Positions 29,697-44,491 are shown, counted from the first letter of the stretch. The stretch is DNA of 64,000 bases from Catellicoccus marimammalium M35/04/3 (GCF_000313915.1 NZ_AMYT01000011.1:62001-126000), one strand, 5' to 3'. Numbers and translations: made by a program. The notes: generated by a model not told the origin, from the sequence alone.

Positions 29697-30766
29697 TTTT
29701 CTTCTCCATGCACATGAAAATCTAAATATTCAATTTCATTTTCTTGTAAAATTTTGATTAATGCTTCTTTTTCTACGGATTTAGGTAAAAAAGCAATTCC
29801 ACAATCGCCGCCACCAGCACCAGAAGATTTTCCACTAGCGCCAAAAGTTTCCACAATCGTACAAAATTCTGTAAGGGTAGGCGTTTCAATACAAATATTT
29901 GCTTGTTGTGCTAATTCTTTCAATAATTGACGATATTGTGCAATATCTTCTAAAATTTCTTTTGTTTGCTGTGTTTTAAAATCATGAATTGTCTTTTCAA
30001 CAATCGTCTTGGCATTTTGTAAAAAGTAACGATGGAAAGCACGATGCTTCTCATTATCTTGATTCATCTGATCGACTAAAGAAGTAGTAGAGGCTGGATC
30101 TCCTGTCCAACCGATGAACAATTCTAATTCTTTTGGTGCAGGTAAAGACTCAATACGTAAGTCTTTCCAATCCATCGCTACTAACTCTTGAATCGAATGT
30201 GTTTTTGCTTGTTTTTCTAACCATTGTTGATCAAATTTAGAATAAGCAATCCAACCCCCAAAAGTACTAGCTGCAATATCACCAAAAGAGCCGTTACTTC
30301 CAATTTCTAGATGGGTTAAAACACATAATTTATAAATGGATAGCGGTTGTAAGGGCACTCCATAAAATTTTAATAAGGCTTTTACAGTTGCGACCGTAAC
30401 GGCGCCACTAGAACCTAATCCATATTTACGACCATCTTTTTTCATCAAATCACTTTGAATATCTAAATGATAAAAAGAAAGTTCTTTTCCTAAACTTTCT
30501 ACATATTTTTCTGTCATTTGAATCGCGGTAATAACATAATTGAAAGGATTTTCTCTTTCATCAACAAAAACTTTCCCATCCTTTCTTGTCCAAGGAATTG
30601 GTAAAAAATTGCTATAACTAGAAGTAATACTTCCTCGATGGTCTTGTTTGGTTAAGGAAACAGTAATATATTGATCAAGCGCAACAATAATTGCCGGATG
30701 ACCGGTTTCTAAAACTGCATATTCTCCAGTGATATATAATTTTCCAGGTGCACTTGCTGTAATCAT
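29693..30766 (-). CDS. mvaK2: Phosphomevalonate kinase
   Basis: A GHMP kinase that phosphorylates mevalonate-5-phosphate to the diphosphate. The 357-residue protein begins ITASAPGKLYITGEYAVLE and has the ATP-binding motif KYGLGSSGAVTVA (near residue 105-117). Its C-terminal GHMP motif is GASGKSSGAGGGDCG. It sits between mvaD and fni in the standard Firmicute order and overlaps fni. Confidence 0.96.
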   Translation of the reverse strand: MITASAPGKLYITGEYAVLETGHPAIIVALDQYITVSLTKQDHRGSITSSYSNFLPIPWTRKDGKVFVDERENPFNYVITAIQMTEKYVESLGKELSFYHLDIQSDLMKKDGRKYGLGSSGAVTVATVKALLKFYGVPLQPLSIYKLCVLTHLEIGSNGSFGDIAASTFGGWIAYSKFDQQWLEKQAKTHSIQELVAMDWKDLRIESLPAPKELELFIGWTGDPASTTSLVDQMNQDNEKHRAFHRYFLQNAKTIVEKTIHDFKTQQTKEILEDIAQYRQLLKELAQQANICIETPTLTEFCTIVETFGASGKSSGAGGGDCGIAFLPKSVEKEALIKILQENEIEYLDFHVHGEEK

Positions 30767-30789
30767 AGTTTATTTTCTATCGAATACTT

Positions 30790-31797
30790 TCAATAGCCTT
30801 TCTTTTTTTCATTTTTTTCTATAGATAAGATTTGCGCTCCAGAACCTGGTAACGAACAAATCGTTTCCAAGTTTGGGAAGGTTTCTTTGATTTTTTGTTG
30901 TAAAAGAGAAATCTCTTCTTTTGGACATAAAATTTTTACATTAGGACCTGCATCCATCGTAGCATAACAAGTATGTCCTTCTTGACGCCACTCTTGAACT
31001 TTACGAATGACTTCCCAAGAAAATGGCTCTAAGTAAGTAAATGGGGGATTAGCTCCTAATGTCGTCGCATGCATTTTTAAGGCACTTTTTTCTGTTAATT
31101 CTCCAATCATAGGAATATCCTTTTTGGCAATTGCTTTTTTCATTTGGACTAAGTCGGTAGCTGCACTTTCTACCCAACCAGAATAAAAAGGAGAAGTTTC
31201 TACTGTTCGGTTCATGCCTTCTCGACTTGAGATTTTCTTTTTCTCTTGATTGATAAGACAAAAAATCATCCCTACAGGACATTCTTCAGGCGCTAAAATA
31301 GGAACAGCATAACTATCTGTTCCATCTTGTTTTGTTCCTTTTTGCCACTCAACAAAACCGCCAAATAAGCTACGAGTAGAACTTCCACTTCCTTGTCGAG
31401 CATAAATAGATAGTTCTTCTTTTGATAAAGATAATTGAAAAAGTTCATTTAAAGCCATAGCTAAAGCAGCATAGGCAGAAGCAGAAGAAGCTAATCCTGC
31501 TGCAGTAGGAACATGATTCCAACTTTCTACTTTTACTTTCTTTTCTAAAGAAGAAAGATCGCGAAAGCGTTGAATAAAAGTAGAAATTTTTTGTGTTTCT
31601 TCTTTAGATTGAAGTTCACCATTTAAAAGAAATACATCTTCCTTTTGATCAATAAAAGAGACCGTTGTATCGGTATAAAAAGCATCTAAGGTTAAAGATA
31701 AGCTACTATTATAAGGTAAAAATAATTTTTTATCACGTTTTCCCCAATATTTAATTAAGGCAATATTCGTATGCGCGCGAGCTGTTACTTTCAACAA
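30790..31797 (-). CDS. mvaD: Diphosphomevalonate decarboxylase
   Basis: MvaD makes isopentenyl diphosphate from mevalonate diphosphate with ATP. The 335-residue GHMP-fold protein has NIALIKYWGKRD near the N-terminus, the phosphate-binding TAAGLASSASAYAALA, and SGSSTRSLFGGFVEW. The C-terminal motif is TMDAGPNVK. It starts 4 bp after mvaK1 ends. Confidence 0.97.
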   Translation of the reverse strand: MLKVTARAHTNIALIKYWGKRDKKLFLPYNSSLSLTLDAFYTDTTVSFIDQKEDVFLLNGELQSKEETQKISTFIQRFRDLSSLEKKVKVESWNHVPTAAGLASSASAYAALAMALNELFQLSLSKEELSIYARQGSGSSTRSLFGGFVEWQKGTKQDGTDSYAVPILAPEECPVGMIFCLINQEKKKISSREGMNRTVETSPFYSGWVESAATDLVQMKKAIAKKDIPMIGELTEKSALKMHATTLGANPPFTYLEPFSWEVIRKVQEWRQEGHTCYATMDAGPNVKILCPKEEISLLQQKIKETFPNLETICSLPGSGAQILSIEKNEKKKGY

Positions 31798-31801
31798 TCC
31801 A

Positions 31802-32716
31802 TCACTCCTTTAAGTGAAAATGCCAAACATATTTTGCTTCATTTTGTAAATGTTGGCAAATTATTTTTGTTTTTTCAGGGGGACAAAGTGCAATCATACA
31901 ACCACCACGGCCCCCGCCGGTTAATTTACTTCCATAAGCACCATATTGATTTGCAATATGAATTAAGCGTTCTAAAGCTGGATGGGAGACACCAATTTCC
32001 TTTAATTCCTTTTGGGCTGCTGTTAATAATTGTCCTAAAGCAGGAACATTGGCAGCTTGAATTTCTTTTTTAGCTTCTTTTGTTAATTTTCCTAACTTTT
32101 GAATCGCTTCTTGATAATTTTTTTCTTGATAATGTTCTTTTACCCATTGGACAGCTTCTTTTGTATTTCCTAAAATTCCTGTGTCTGCCACAATTAAATC
32201 AGCATTCAAAGACAAAGGTAAAATTTCCAATGCTTTCTCTTTAATAAAATAACAAGCATAAGAATGAGTAGTAGCAATCGCATCAATACCACTAGGACGT
32301 CCATGCGTAATTTTTTCTGCCTCATTAATGAAGAGACATAATGTTTCTTCGGATAATGGTTTTTCTGCCAAGTCAAAAATTGCTTTAATAATTGCCCCAG
32401 CGACAGCAGCACTTGATCCCATTCCACGTTCTTGAGGTAAATCACTTTGAATTTCTACGGATAAAGGGAAAGAAATGCCACATTTTTGACAACTAGTTTG
32501 GATGGCTACTTGTATATTTTTTAAGGATTCAGGTAAAGATTGTATCGGTCCAGTATATAAATTACAATTTAAGGTTCCAATCGCTGCTTTTTCTACTTTT
32601 GCTTTTACTTGCAAAGAAAGAAGAGGGATTGCGATACAAGGTTCACCATAAACCACGGAATGTTCACCCATTAAAATTGCTTTTCCATGGGTAATGCCAA
32701 TACCTTTTGTTTTCAT
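31802..32716 (-). CDS. mvaK1: Mevalonate kinase
   Basis: The first kinase of the lower mevalonate pathway. The 304-residue GHMP kinase has GKAILMGEHSVVYGEP (residues 11-26), the ATP loop LPQERGMGSSAAVAGA, GRPSGIDA, and KLTGGGRGGC close to the C-terminus. It is the first gene of mvaK1-mvaD-mvaK2-fni. The upstream enzymes (HMG-CoA synthase and reductase) are not in this window. A candidate promoter lies in the 150 bp shared with the divergent helD, but its -35/-10 pair is not clear. Confidence 0.97.
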   Translation of the reverse strand: MKTKGIGITHGKAILMGEHSVVYGEPCIAIPLLSLQVKAKVEKAAIGTLNCNLYTGPIQSLPESLKNIQVAIQTSCQKCGISFPLSVEIQSDLPQERGMGSSAAVAGAIIKAIFDLAEKPLSEETLCLFINEAEKITHGRPSGIDAIATTHSYACYFIKEKALEILPLSLNADLIVADTGILGNTKEAVQWVKEHYQEKNYQEAIQKLGKLTKEAKKEIQAANVPALGQLLTAAQKELKEIGVSHPALERLIHIANQYGAYGSKLTGGGRGGCMIALCPPEKTKIICQHLQNEAKYVWHFHLKE

Positions 32717-32869
32717 TTTTGTTCCTCTTTCTTTATTGTCACTTCTTATCGGTTATAATAGGATAAGAGTGAATATCTCTCGATTATTTTAACATACCGA
32801 CGATAGTAAATATAGGACAAGCATCGTTTTCTTAATATATTTATATGAGTTAAAAAAGGAGTGGACATA

Positions 32870-35038
32870 ATGACTACATGGGATGAGGAACAATTACATA
32901 TTAATGAAGTAGCCCAAGATTTAGTAACCCAAGTTAAAACAATAAAAAAACAAAAGAAAGAAATTGCTCAAAGGCAGCAAAGAGCTTTACAAAACAAAAA
33001 AATTCCAATTAAAGATGGAAATGAACAAGCTTTTTATGAGTCTGCTGTAGAATGGAAGCAGTTTGAAGATGAATTACAAATTAATGAGCAACTTTGGGAA
33101 CAATGGGCTAAGAAAGAAAAATTATATGAAAAAATGGTAGGAAATCCATATTTTGGGAAACTCTATGTGCAATTAGATGGTGAACCATTAGCTATTTATT
33201 TGGGATTAGCTAATTTTGGACCAGATGAAAACCCAGAAATCTACGATTGGCGAGCACCGATTGGTGATTTATTTTATCAAGATAAATTAGGAGAAATGAG
33301 TTATGCTTTAGAAGATGGAAAGAAACAAACCGCATACTTAGAAAACAAACGTCAATTTGTCATTGAAAAAGGTCAATTAAAAGTTATGGCTGATACAAAA
33401 GAAACGATTGTCGATCAAATTCTATTACAAGCCTTAGAAGAAAAAAGTCAAGCACACATGAAAGAAGTGGTCACAACGATTCAAAAAGATCAAAATACAA
33501 TGATTCGAGATCCACATCGACATGTATTAATTGAAGGGGTAGCTGGAAGTGGGAAAACGGTAGTTTTAATGCAACGAATTGCTTATCAAATGTATCGCCA
33601 ACGTAAGTATATTAAAGCAAATGAACGATTAATGTTTTCTCCTAATCCTATCTTTAGCGACTATATTTCGCAAGTTTTACCTTCTTTAGGAGAAGTTGAT
33701 ATTCAGCGGTTAGAATGGGAAGAATGGATTTGGCAGCTTGTTCCATATCAAAAAGAAGAAACGAAAAAAGAATTTTTAGCGTTCGAAGAAGAATTGTTAT
33801 CAACGAAAGGATTACAATTATTAAAAGAATATATAGATACATTACCAAAACGAGGATTGCAATTTCGAAATATTGCGTTTGGTTTACCAAAGGAAATGGA
33901 ACCAAAACTTTTATTTAGTAAGAAAAAGTGGCAAGAACTTTATCAATCATTACCCGCTGAAGGTTCTCCAGCTCAGAAAATGGAAGTTTTGCGACAAAAA
34001 GGGGAACGTGCATTAGAAAAAGTGCAACAACGTTATGTGAAAAGTCAAGAATTTGCGGAGTTGTTTGAACTATATGCGCCAGAATCGTTAGATCAGCTTC
34101 AACAACAAGTAGCACCAGAACAACTAGAGGAAGTTGTGACCGATCAATTATTGGATGCCATTTTTTATACGGCAAAGCGAGCCATTCAACAATTGAAATT
34201 TGTTCATTTGCCAAAGCAATGTCTTGACTTTTATCAATGGGTACTAGCAAAAGAAGAATACGCTTTTGCCAAAGGATATGCCGAATATTTTATTGCAAAT
34301 ATTAAAAATCATCAGTTAACTGCTGTACAAGCAAAATTCTTCTTATTCTTCCAACAGTGGTTAACTCCTAAAACATTGCGTCAAAATTATGAATCAATTT
34401 TTGTCGATGAAGTACAAGATTATAGTGGACTTGATTTTTGTCTTTTAAAATTATTATTCCCTCATGCAGAGTGGACCCTTTGCGGAGATTATCATCAATT
34501 ATTAGCAGAACGAACGAGTGTTTTACCTCTTTTAGATGAAATTTTCCAAACAAAATTTGTACGTCATCAATTATTGACCAATTATCGTAGTACACAAGAA
34601 ATTACACGTTTTAGTAATGCGATTATGGGGCTAGAATTAGAACAATCGATTTCAATTCGTCAAGGAGAAGTTCCTACTTTTATCCATAACTTGTCAGAAT
34701 TAAATGATAAAAAAGAAGAACGCATTGCTTTTATTGCACCAACCAAAGAATTAGCTAAAGAGTTTTATGAAGAACATAAGAGAGATCTGCCTTTGCAATG
34801 GATTTCTCATCAAAAAACGCTACCTGAGACAGGCTATTTTGTTTTAGAAGTTGCTTTAGCCAAAGGGTTAGAGTTTGATGAAGTAGTCATGGTAAAAACA
34901 AAAGCAGAACAAAATAAAAATATTCTTTATACAATGGCTACACGCGCGATGCATCATCTATGGATTTATACTTCAAAAGAAGAAGTGCCAGCATGGTTAA
35001 AAAATATCCCCAATACGCTCTATCAGAAGAAAGACTAG
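32870..35038 (+). CDS. helD: HelD, RNA polymerase-recycling UvrD-like ATPase
   Basis: Firmicute HelD binds RNA polymerase and releases stalled enzyme from nucleic acid using ATP. The 722-residue protein has an N-terminal coiled-coil arm (residues 15-60) rich in Lys/Gln, which in known structures enters the secondary channel. IYDWRAPIGDLFY follows, then Walker A GVAGSGKT (about 225), DEVQDY, and NYRSTQEITRF. The ATG at 32870 fits the AAAGGAG spacing; the GTG 9 bp upstream overlaps the ribosome site. It stands alone, divergent from mvaK1. Confidence 0.92.
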   Translation: MTTWDEEQLHINEVAQDLVTQVKTIKKQKKEIAQRQQRALQNKKIPIKDGNEQAFYESAVEWKQFEDELQINEQLWEQWAKKEKLYEKMVGNPYFGKLYVQLDGEPLAIYLGLANFGPDENPEIYDWRAPIGDLFYQDKLGEMSYALEDGKKQTAYLENKRQFVIEKGQLKVMADTKETIVDQILLQALEEKSQAHMKEVVTTIQKDQNTMIRDPHRHVLIEGVAGSGKTVVLMQRIAYQMYRQRKYIKANERLMFSPNPIFSDYISQVLPSLGEVDIQRLEWEEWIWQLVPYQKEETKKEFLAFEEELLSTKGLQLLKEYIDTLPKRGLQFRNIAFGLPKEMEPKLLFSKKKWQELYQSLPAEGSPAQKMEVLRQKGERALEKVQQRYVKSQEFAELFELYAPESLDQLQQQVAPEQLEEVVTDQLLDAIFYTAKRAIQQLKFVHLPKQCLDFYQWVLAKEEYAFAKGYAEYFIANIKNHQLTAVQAKFFLFFQQWLTPKTLRQNYESIFVDEVQDYSGLDFCLLKLLFPHAEWTLCGDYHQLLAERTSVLPLLDEIFQTKFVRHQLLTNYRSTQEITRFSNAIMGLELEQSISIRQGEVPTFIHNLSELNDKKEERIAFIAPTKELAKEFYEEHKRDLPLQWISHQKTLPETGYFVLEVALAKGLEFDEVVMVKTKAEQNKNILYTMATRAMHHLWIYTSKEEVPAWLKNIPNTLYQKKD

Positions 35039-35097
35039 AAAAAAAAGAACTTCTATGATAGAGTAAAAAGGTAGAATAGAAGAGAGGACTGTGAATT

Positions 35098-35334
35098 ATG
35101 TACAATGCGCTGGTTGTAATTTTAATTATTATTTCCATTTTAATTATCGCTACAGTGATGATGCAACCAAGCAAGCAAAATAGTGCCGCTTCTGCCTTTA
35201 CTGGTGGAGCAGACCAATTATTTGGTAAGCAAAAAGCACGCGGATTTGTAGCTGTAATGCAACGTGCTACAACAGTTTTAGCAATCTTGTGGATGGCAAT
35301 TGCACTAATTTTAGCAATAATGAATGCGAAATAA
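35098..35334 (+). CDS. secG: SecG, preprotein translocase subunit
   Basis: SecG is the small two-helix accessory of the SecYEG channel. The 78-residue protein has transmembrane segments at about 2-22 and 53-75, separated by the family loop GGADQLFGK. GAGAGGA precedes the ATG. It stands before rnr and smpB, the usual secG-rnr-smpB order in Firmicutes. A terminator follows. Confidence 0.95.
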   Translation: MYNALVVILIIISILIIATVMMQPSKQNSAASAFTGGADQLFGKQKARGFVAVMQRATTVLAILWMAIALILAIMNAK

Positions 35335-35340
35335 AAGTAG

Positions 35341-35371
35341 ACACCTGATTTTCTCAGGTGTTTATTTTTTT
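35341..35371 (+). terminator. Terminator after secG
   Basis: ACACCTGA and TCAGGTGT pair across a TTTTC loop and are followed by a T-rich tail. Confidence 0.85.
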
Positions 35372-35390
35372 AATCGATAGATTTAGGGTA

Positions 35391-35399
35391 TGTTATAAT
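35391..35399 (+). promoter_or_regulatory. rnr-smpB promoter (extended -10)
   Basis: TGTTATAAT is a perfect extended -10, 41 bp before the rnr start and after the secG terminator. Confidence 0.6.
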
Positions 35400-35439
35400 A
35401 GATGAGACTAAAGAAAAACGAGCAGAAAGGAGAATCGAT

Positions 35440-37767
35440 ATGAAGATAAAACAAGCGATTACTCAGTTATTAGAAGAACGACCGATGACAGTAGAAGAAT
35501 TGTCACAACAGTTGCATCTAACAAAAAGTAAAGATTTTAAACAATTAGTGAAGACAATTACAATTTTAGAAAGTGAACACTGTATCGAATTAATGAATGA
35601 TGGTAAATTACGTTTACCCCAAGAAGAAGTATATTTAGAGGGGACTTTTCGTGCCAACGACCGTGGGTTTGGATTTGTAACCATTGATGAAGAAGAGCCA
35701 GATATTTTTATTCCTAAAGGTAAAACCAATTGGGCAATGAATGGTGATACGGTAAAAATAGAAATTACAAAAACAGCAAACCCATGGGAAGATAAAGCAG
35801 CGGAAGGAAAAGTAGTATCTATTTTACATCGAGCAATTACAGAAATTGTCGGTACGATTCATTGGCATAAAGAAGAATGGTCAGAATCTTATGCGATGTT
35901 AGAGCCTCAAGATAAAAAATTAAAATCTCTTCCTATATTAGTGAATGGTGATGGATTGCACCCAGAGGAAGGGAGTATTTGTTTAGCTAACGTTGTTTCT
36001 TATCCAACCGCAGAAAAAATGATGGAAGTTGCTGTTGTTGAAACGATTGGACACAAGGATGACCCTGGAGTAGATATTTTATCCATTGTCTTAGCTAATG
36101 GCATTGATCCAGAGTTCCAAAAAGAAACATTGGAAGAAGCTGCACAAATCCCAGCTGAATTAGATGAAAATCATTTAGATGAGACTCGCCGAGACTTACG
36201 AGAAGAACAAATTATTACTATTGATGGAGATGAAACAAAAGACTTTGATGATGCGGTTCATGTACATAAAAATGAGTTAGGACATTATATTTTAGGAGTA
36301 CATATTGCCGATGTAGCTCATTATGTCAAAGAAAATAGTGCCATTGATCGTGAAGCACAAGGACGTGGGACAAGTGTTTATTTAGTAGACCGAGTAATTC
36401 CCATGTTACCTCGTCGTTTATCAAATGGCATTTGTAGTTTAAATCCTCGTGTTGCTCGTTATACCTTAAGTTGTGAAATGGAAATTGATACTAAAGGAAA
36501 TATTTTACGCTATCAAATTTTTAAGAGTATCATTAAGACTTGTGAACGAATGACTTACCGTCACGTAAACCAAATTTTAGATGGGGACAAAGAATTAAAT
36601 GAACGCTACCAAGCGATTGTTCCTATGCTTAAAGAGATGAAAGAATTACATCAAATTTTAGAGAAAAAACGTGAAGAACGTGGCGCTATTTCTTTTGAAG
36701 ATACAGAAGCAAAAATCAAAGTGGATGAAGAAGGGAAACCAACTGAAATTGTTCTTCGTCAACGTGGAATTTCAGAAAAAATGATTGAATCCTTTATGTT
36801 AGCTGCAAATGAAACAGTAGCTTATCATTTCAATCAACATCATTGGCCTTTTATTTACCGTGTGCATGAGCAACCGGATGAGAAAAAAATTCAACGCTTC
36901 TTTGAATTTATTACAAATTTTGGATTAACCGTAAAAGGAACAAAAGACCATATTGATTCTAAAAATTTACAAAAATTATTAGATGAAGTGAAAGGTTCTC
37001 CAGAAGAAGCAGTGATTAATACAATGCTTTTACGTAGTATGCAACAAGCGAAATATGACACACAACCATTAGGACACTATGGATTAGCAGCGAGAGATTA
37101 CACTCACTTTACTTCACCTATCCGTCGTTATCCAGACTTGATGGTTCATCGCTTAATTCATGAATATGTGTTAAATCATCAACATCGTGATGAATATTGG
37201 GAAGAACGTTTACCAGAAATTGCTAGTCATAGTTCAGTGATGGAACGAGTAGCAGTAGATGCTGAACGTGAAGTAGATGCAATGAAAAAAGCAGAATATA
37301 TGATGCCTTATGTCGGACAAACGTTTACTGGAGTCATCAGCTCAGTAGTAAAATTTGGTTTATTTGTTGAATTGGAAAATACGATCGAAGGATTAGTTCA
37401 TATGACTACCCTGGATGATTATTATGAATTCTTTGAAAATCAAATGGTTTTAATTGGAAAGAAACATCATCGAACTTATCGTATTGGCCAACAAGTAGAA
37501 GTTAAATTAGTAAAGGCAGATCCAGAAACAAGAGAAATTGACTTTGTAATGGTAGGAGATGTGGCTCAGCCAAAAGAAAAACAGCCTCATCAAGGACGTT
37601 CACAAAAGAAAACGAAGAAAAAACGCCAACAACATACTATAGAAGGTAAGCGTAAAGATAAGAAAAAAGGTACAAAAGGGAAATCAAGTAAAAATAAACC
37701 AAAAGCGAAAAAGAAACCCTTTTATGAAACCGTAGTGAAGAAGAAGAAAAAACGGAAAAGAAAGTAG
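35440..37767 (+). CDS. rnr: RNase R, 3'-5' exoribonuclease
   Basis: RNase R degrades structured RNA and acts with SmpB/tmRNA in quality control. The 775-residue protein has an N-terminal winged helix (1-60) and cold-shock domains (about 65-225). The RNB catalytic core has TIDGDETKDFDDAVHV with its metal-binding aspartates, and the S1 domain is at about 640-715. The tail from about 720 on is extremely Lys/Arg-rich, as in other RNase R proteins where it aids RNA and ribosome binding. smpB follows after 9 bp. Confidence 0.97.
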   Translation: MKIKQAITQLLEERPMTVEELSQQLHLTKSKDFKQLVKTITILESEHCIELMNDGKLRLPQEEVYLEGTFRANDRGFGFVTIDEEEPDIFIPKGKTNWAMNGDTVKIEITKTANPWEDKAAEGKVVSILHRAITEIVGTIHWHKEEWSESYAMLEPQDKKLKSLPILVNGDGLHPEEGSICLANVVSYPTAEKMMEVAVVETIGHKDDPGVDILSIVLANGIDPEFQKETLEEAAQIPAELDENHLDETRRDLREEQIITIDGDETKDFDDAVHVHKNELGHYILGVHIADVAHYVKENSAIDREAQGRGTSVYLVDRVIPMLPRRLSNGICSLNPRVARYTLSCEMEIDTKGNILRYQIFKSIIKTCERMTYRHVNQILDGDKELNERYQAIVPMLKEMKELHQILEKKREERGAISFEDTEAKIKVDEEGKPTEIVLRQRGISEKMIESFMLAANETVAYHFNQHHWPFIYRVHEQPDEKKIQRFFEFITNFGLTVKGTKDHIDSKNLQKLLDEVKGSPEEAVINTMLLRSMQQAKYDTQPLGHYGLAARDYTHFTSPIRRYPDLMVHRLIHEYVLNHQHRDEYWEERLPEIASHSSVMERVAVDAEREVDAMKKAEYMMPYVGQTFTGVISSVVKFGLFVELENTIEGLVHMTTLDDYYEFFENQMVLIGKKHHRTYRIGQQVEVKLVKADPETREIDFVMVGDVAQPKEKQPHQGRSQKKTKKKRQQHTIEGKRKDKKKGTKGKSSKNKPKAKKKPFYETVVKKKKKRKRK

Positions 37768-37776
37768 GAAAAGAGT

Positions 37777-38238
37777 ATGCCAAAAGGGGAAGGTCAAGTA
37801 ATTGCGCAAAATAAAAAAGCGCGTCATGATTATACGATTTTAGAAACTTATGAAGCTGGAATTGTTCTGCAAGGAACAGAAATTAAGTCTATTCGTAATC
37901 GAAGAGTAAATTTAAAAGATGGATTTATTCGTGTACGTAATCAAGAAGCATTCTTATATAATGTACATATTAGTCCTTATGAACAAGGGAATCTTTTTAA
38001 CCATGATCCTTTAAGAACAAGAAAATTACTATTACATAAGAAACAAATTAAAAAGTTAGCGGAAGAACAAAAACAAAGTGGGATTACTATTGTTCCTTTA
38101 AAAATTTATTTGAAGGATGGATTTGCTAAAGTTTTGATTGGTGTAGCAAAAGGGAAGAAACAGTATGACAAGCGTGAAGCTTTAAAAGAAAAAGATATGA
38201 AGCGAGATATTCAACGTACATTGAAAAATCGTTATTAA
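37777..38238 (+). CDS. smpB: SmpB, tmRNA-binding protein
   Basis: SmpB delivers tmRNA to stalled ribosomes. The 153-residue protein shows [20 protein letters not shown], the GTEIKSIR motif and a basic C-terminal tail ending in [15 protein letters not shown]. It is co-transcribed with rnr. tmRNA (ssrA) often follows smpB, but the 216 bp after the stop do not contain one. Confidence 0.97.
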   Translation: MPKGEGQVIAQNKKARHDYTILETYEAGIVLQGTEIKSIRNRRVNLKDGFIRVRNQEAFLYNVHISPYEQGNLFNHDPLRTRKLLLHKKQIKKLAEEQKQSGITIVPLKIYLKDGFAKVLIGVAKGKKQYDKREALKEKDMKRDIQRTLKNRY

Positions 38239-38265
38239 GAAGAGGGGTTTACCTCTTCTTTTTTT
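38237..38265 (+). terminator. Terminator after smpB
   Basis: AAGAAGAGG and CCTCTTCTT arms flank a six-base loop and are followed by seven T residues; the stop codon of smpB overlaps the stem. Confidence 0.88.
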
Positions 38266-38535
38266 GTTTATGAGAAAATTTCTCATCTTAAATTATTAAG
38301 AAAAGTTTAAATTTTTCGGAAATTATTGAGAATGTAAATGATAATCGCTCTTGGAAAACAAAGGAAAATCGCGATGTTTTTGTTTTATTTCAATAAGTTG
38401 AAGCATAAAGAAAGCGTTTCATTTTTTTACTCTGGTTTTTGTTTTTTTTAATTAATGATGGTAGTATTAGAAAGTGAAAATAGAAGTTATAAAATTTCAT
38501 TTTCAACGAATTTATTGGAAAGAGAGGTGAAAGGA
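38266..38535. other. Leader region of the atp operon
   Basis: About 270 bp without a gene. It contains a perfect palindrome with 8-bp arms ATGAGAAA/TTTCTCAT (38270-38286), then a second hairpin-like block around ATCGCGAT (about 38359-38393) with AAAACAAA/TTTTGTTT arms and a T-rich end. It also has a degenerate cre-like AAAGCGTTTCA near 38410-38421. A weak TTGTTT-N18-TAGTAT pair could be the promoter. No atpI gene is present. The region may hold pH or catabolite control of the ATPase; none of the elements is proven. Confidence 0.45.
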
Positions 38536-39252
38536 ATGCATGAACAATCATGGACATTTTCTATTTTGGGAATTCATTTTGATGGTACCGTGTGTTCAAT
38601 GATTGCTTTAACTTGTGTCATCGTATTTCTATTTATCTTCTTATGTTCAAGAAATATGAAATTACGACCAAAAGGGAAGCAAAATGTTTTAGAGTATGTC
38701 ATTGATTTTGTTAATAACATCATTAAAGACAACTTATCTGAAAAAGAAGTACCGACTTTTAGTCTTTTTGCTTCTGTTTTATTCTTATTTATCTTAGTAG
38801 CCAACGTTCTAGGATTAGCCACTAAGATTACCATCGGCGAAGATGTAAGTTTTTGGAAAAGTCCAACAGCGGATCCAACCATCACTTTAACCTTAGCCTT
38901 TATTATGATTTTATTAACAAGTTATGTCTCAGTGAAACGATTTGGATTTAAGAAATATGTTCGTTTGAGTTATATGAGTCCAATGCCAGGATTACTACCA
39001 ATTAAAATCTTGGAAGAATTTACTAACGTTTTAACATTGGGCTTACGTCTATACGGAAATATTTTTGCCGGTGAGGTATTATTAACCTTAATCGCTCAAT
39101 TTGGATTACTAAATGGAGCAATGTTCCCAATCGCCATTCCTATTGAAATGATTTGGCAAGCATTCTCTATTTTCATCGGAGCTATCCAAGCATTCATCTT
39201 TGTGACATTAACAATGGTATACATGTCACATAAAATTAGCGAGGAGCATTAA
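38536..39252 (+). CDS. atpB: F1Fo ATPase subunit a
   Basis: Subunit a forms the proton half-channels beside the c ring in the membrane. The 238-residue product from the ATG at 38536 has about five to six transmembrane helices. The essential Arg is in LGLRLYGNIFAGEVLL. AGAGAGGTGAAAGG precedes this ATG; longer in-frame starts from 38455 run through leader sequence and are rejected. It is the first gene of atpBEFHAGDC. In fermentative Lactobacillales this enzyme mainly pumps protons out at the cost of ATP. Confidence 0.95.
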   Translation: MHEQSWTFSILGIHFDGTVCSMIALTCVIVFLFIFLCSRNMKLRPKGKQNVLEYVIDFVNNIIKDNLSEKEVPTFSLFASVLFLFILVANVLGLATKITIGEDVSFWKSPTADPTITLTLAFIMILLTSYVSVKRFGFKKYVRLSYMSPMPGLLPIKILEEFTNVLTLGLRLYGNIFAGEVLLTLIAQFGLLNGAMFPIAIPIEMIWQAFSIFIGAIQAFIFVTLTMVYMSHKISEEH

Positions 39253-39257
39253 TTTAG

Positions 39258-39488
<231 letters not shown>

Positions 39489-39529
39489 GATAAAAAGAAT
39501 GATTGATATGAAAGGAAGTGCCCGACAAG

Positions 39530-40046
39530 ATGACATCAACATTATTGGTTGCTGCAGGAGCTAGTCAAAGCACAACCATTGGAAACATCCTTTTTGTCAG
39601 CATTTCATTCTTATTACTTATTTTTTGTGTCAAAAAGTTTGCATGGGGAAATATCACAAAGATTTTTGATGAACGTGCAAATAAAATTGCCAATGATTTA
39701 GATAGTGCAGAAGAAGCACGAGTAAGAGCAAGTGAATTGCAACGACAAAGAGAAACAGAATTGAAAAATGCACGTCAAGATTCAATGAAGATTATTAATG
39801 ATGCAAAAGATACAGCATCTAAAAATAGTCAACAAATCTTATCTAGTGCTAAAGAAGAAGCGCAAATGATTCAAAAACGTGCGCAACAACAAATTGATTT
39901 AGAAAAACAACAAGCTTATGCTTGTGTAAAATCTGATATTGCAAGTATGTCTTTGCAAATTGCACAACAAATTTTAGAAAAAGAATTAGATGAGCAAACA
40001 CATCAAGCATTGATCCATTCATGTATTGAAGGGTTGGAAGAATATA

Positions 40047-40060
<14 letters not shown>
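39530..40060 (+). CDS. atpF: F1Fo ATPase subunit b
   Basis: Subunit b is the peripheral stalk. The 176-residue protein has one N-terminal transmembrane helix (about 19-36) followed by a long amphipathic helix rich in Ala, Gln, Lys and Glu. The motif FAWGNITKIFDERANKI is typical. Start choice is uncertain: ATG at 39530 has an AAAGGA about 13 bp upstream, while the GTG at 39518 leaves almost no spacing. The 3' end overlaps atpH by 14 bp. Confidence 0.93.
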
Positions 40061-42126
<2,066 letters not shown>

Positions 42127-42137
42127 GGAGGAAGACA

Positions 42138-44491
<2,354 letters not shown>

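Noticed and set aside
38408-38424. cre site before atpB
   Set aside because: Two or more mismatches and one base too few between the half sites; kept only as a weak note in the leader entry.
38239-38460. tmRNA gene after smpB
   Set aside because: The interval is too short and lacks a tRNA-Ala-like acceptor and a tag frame.
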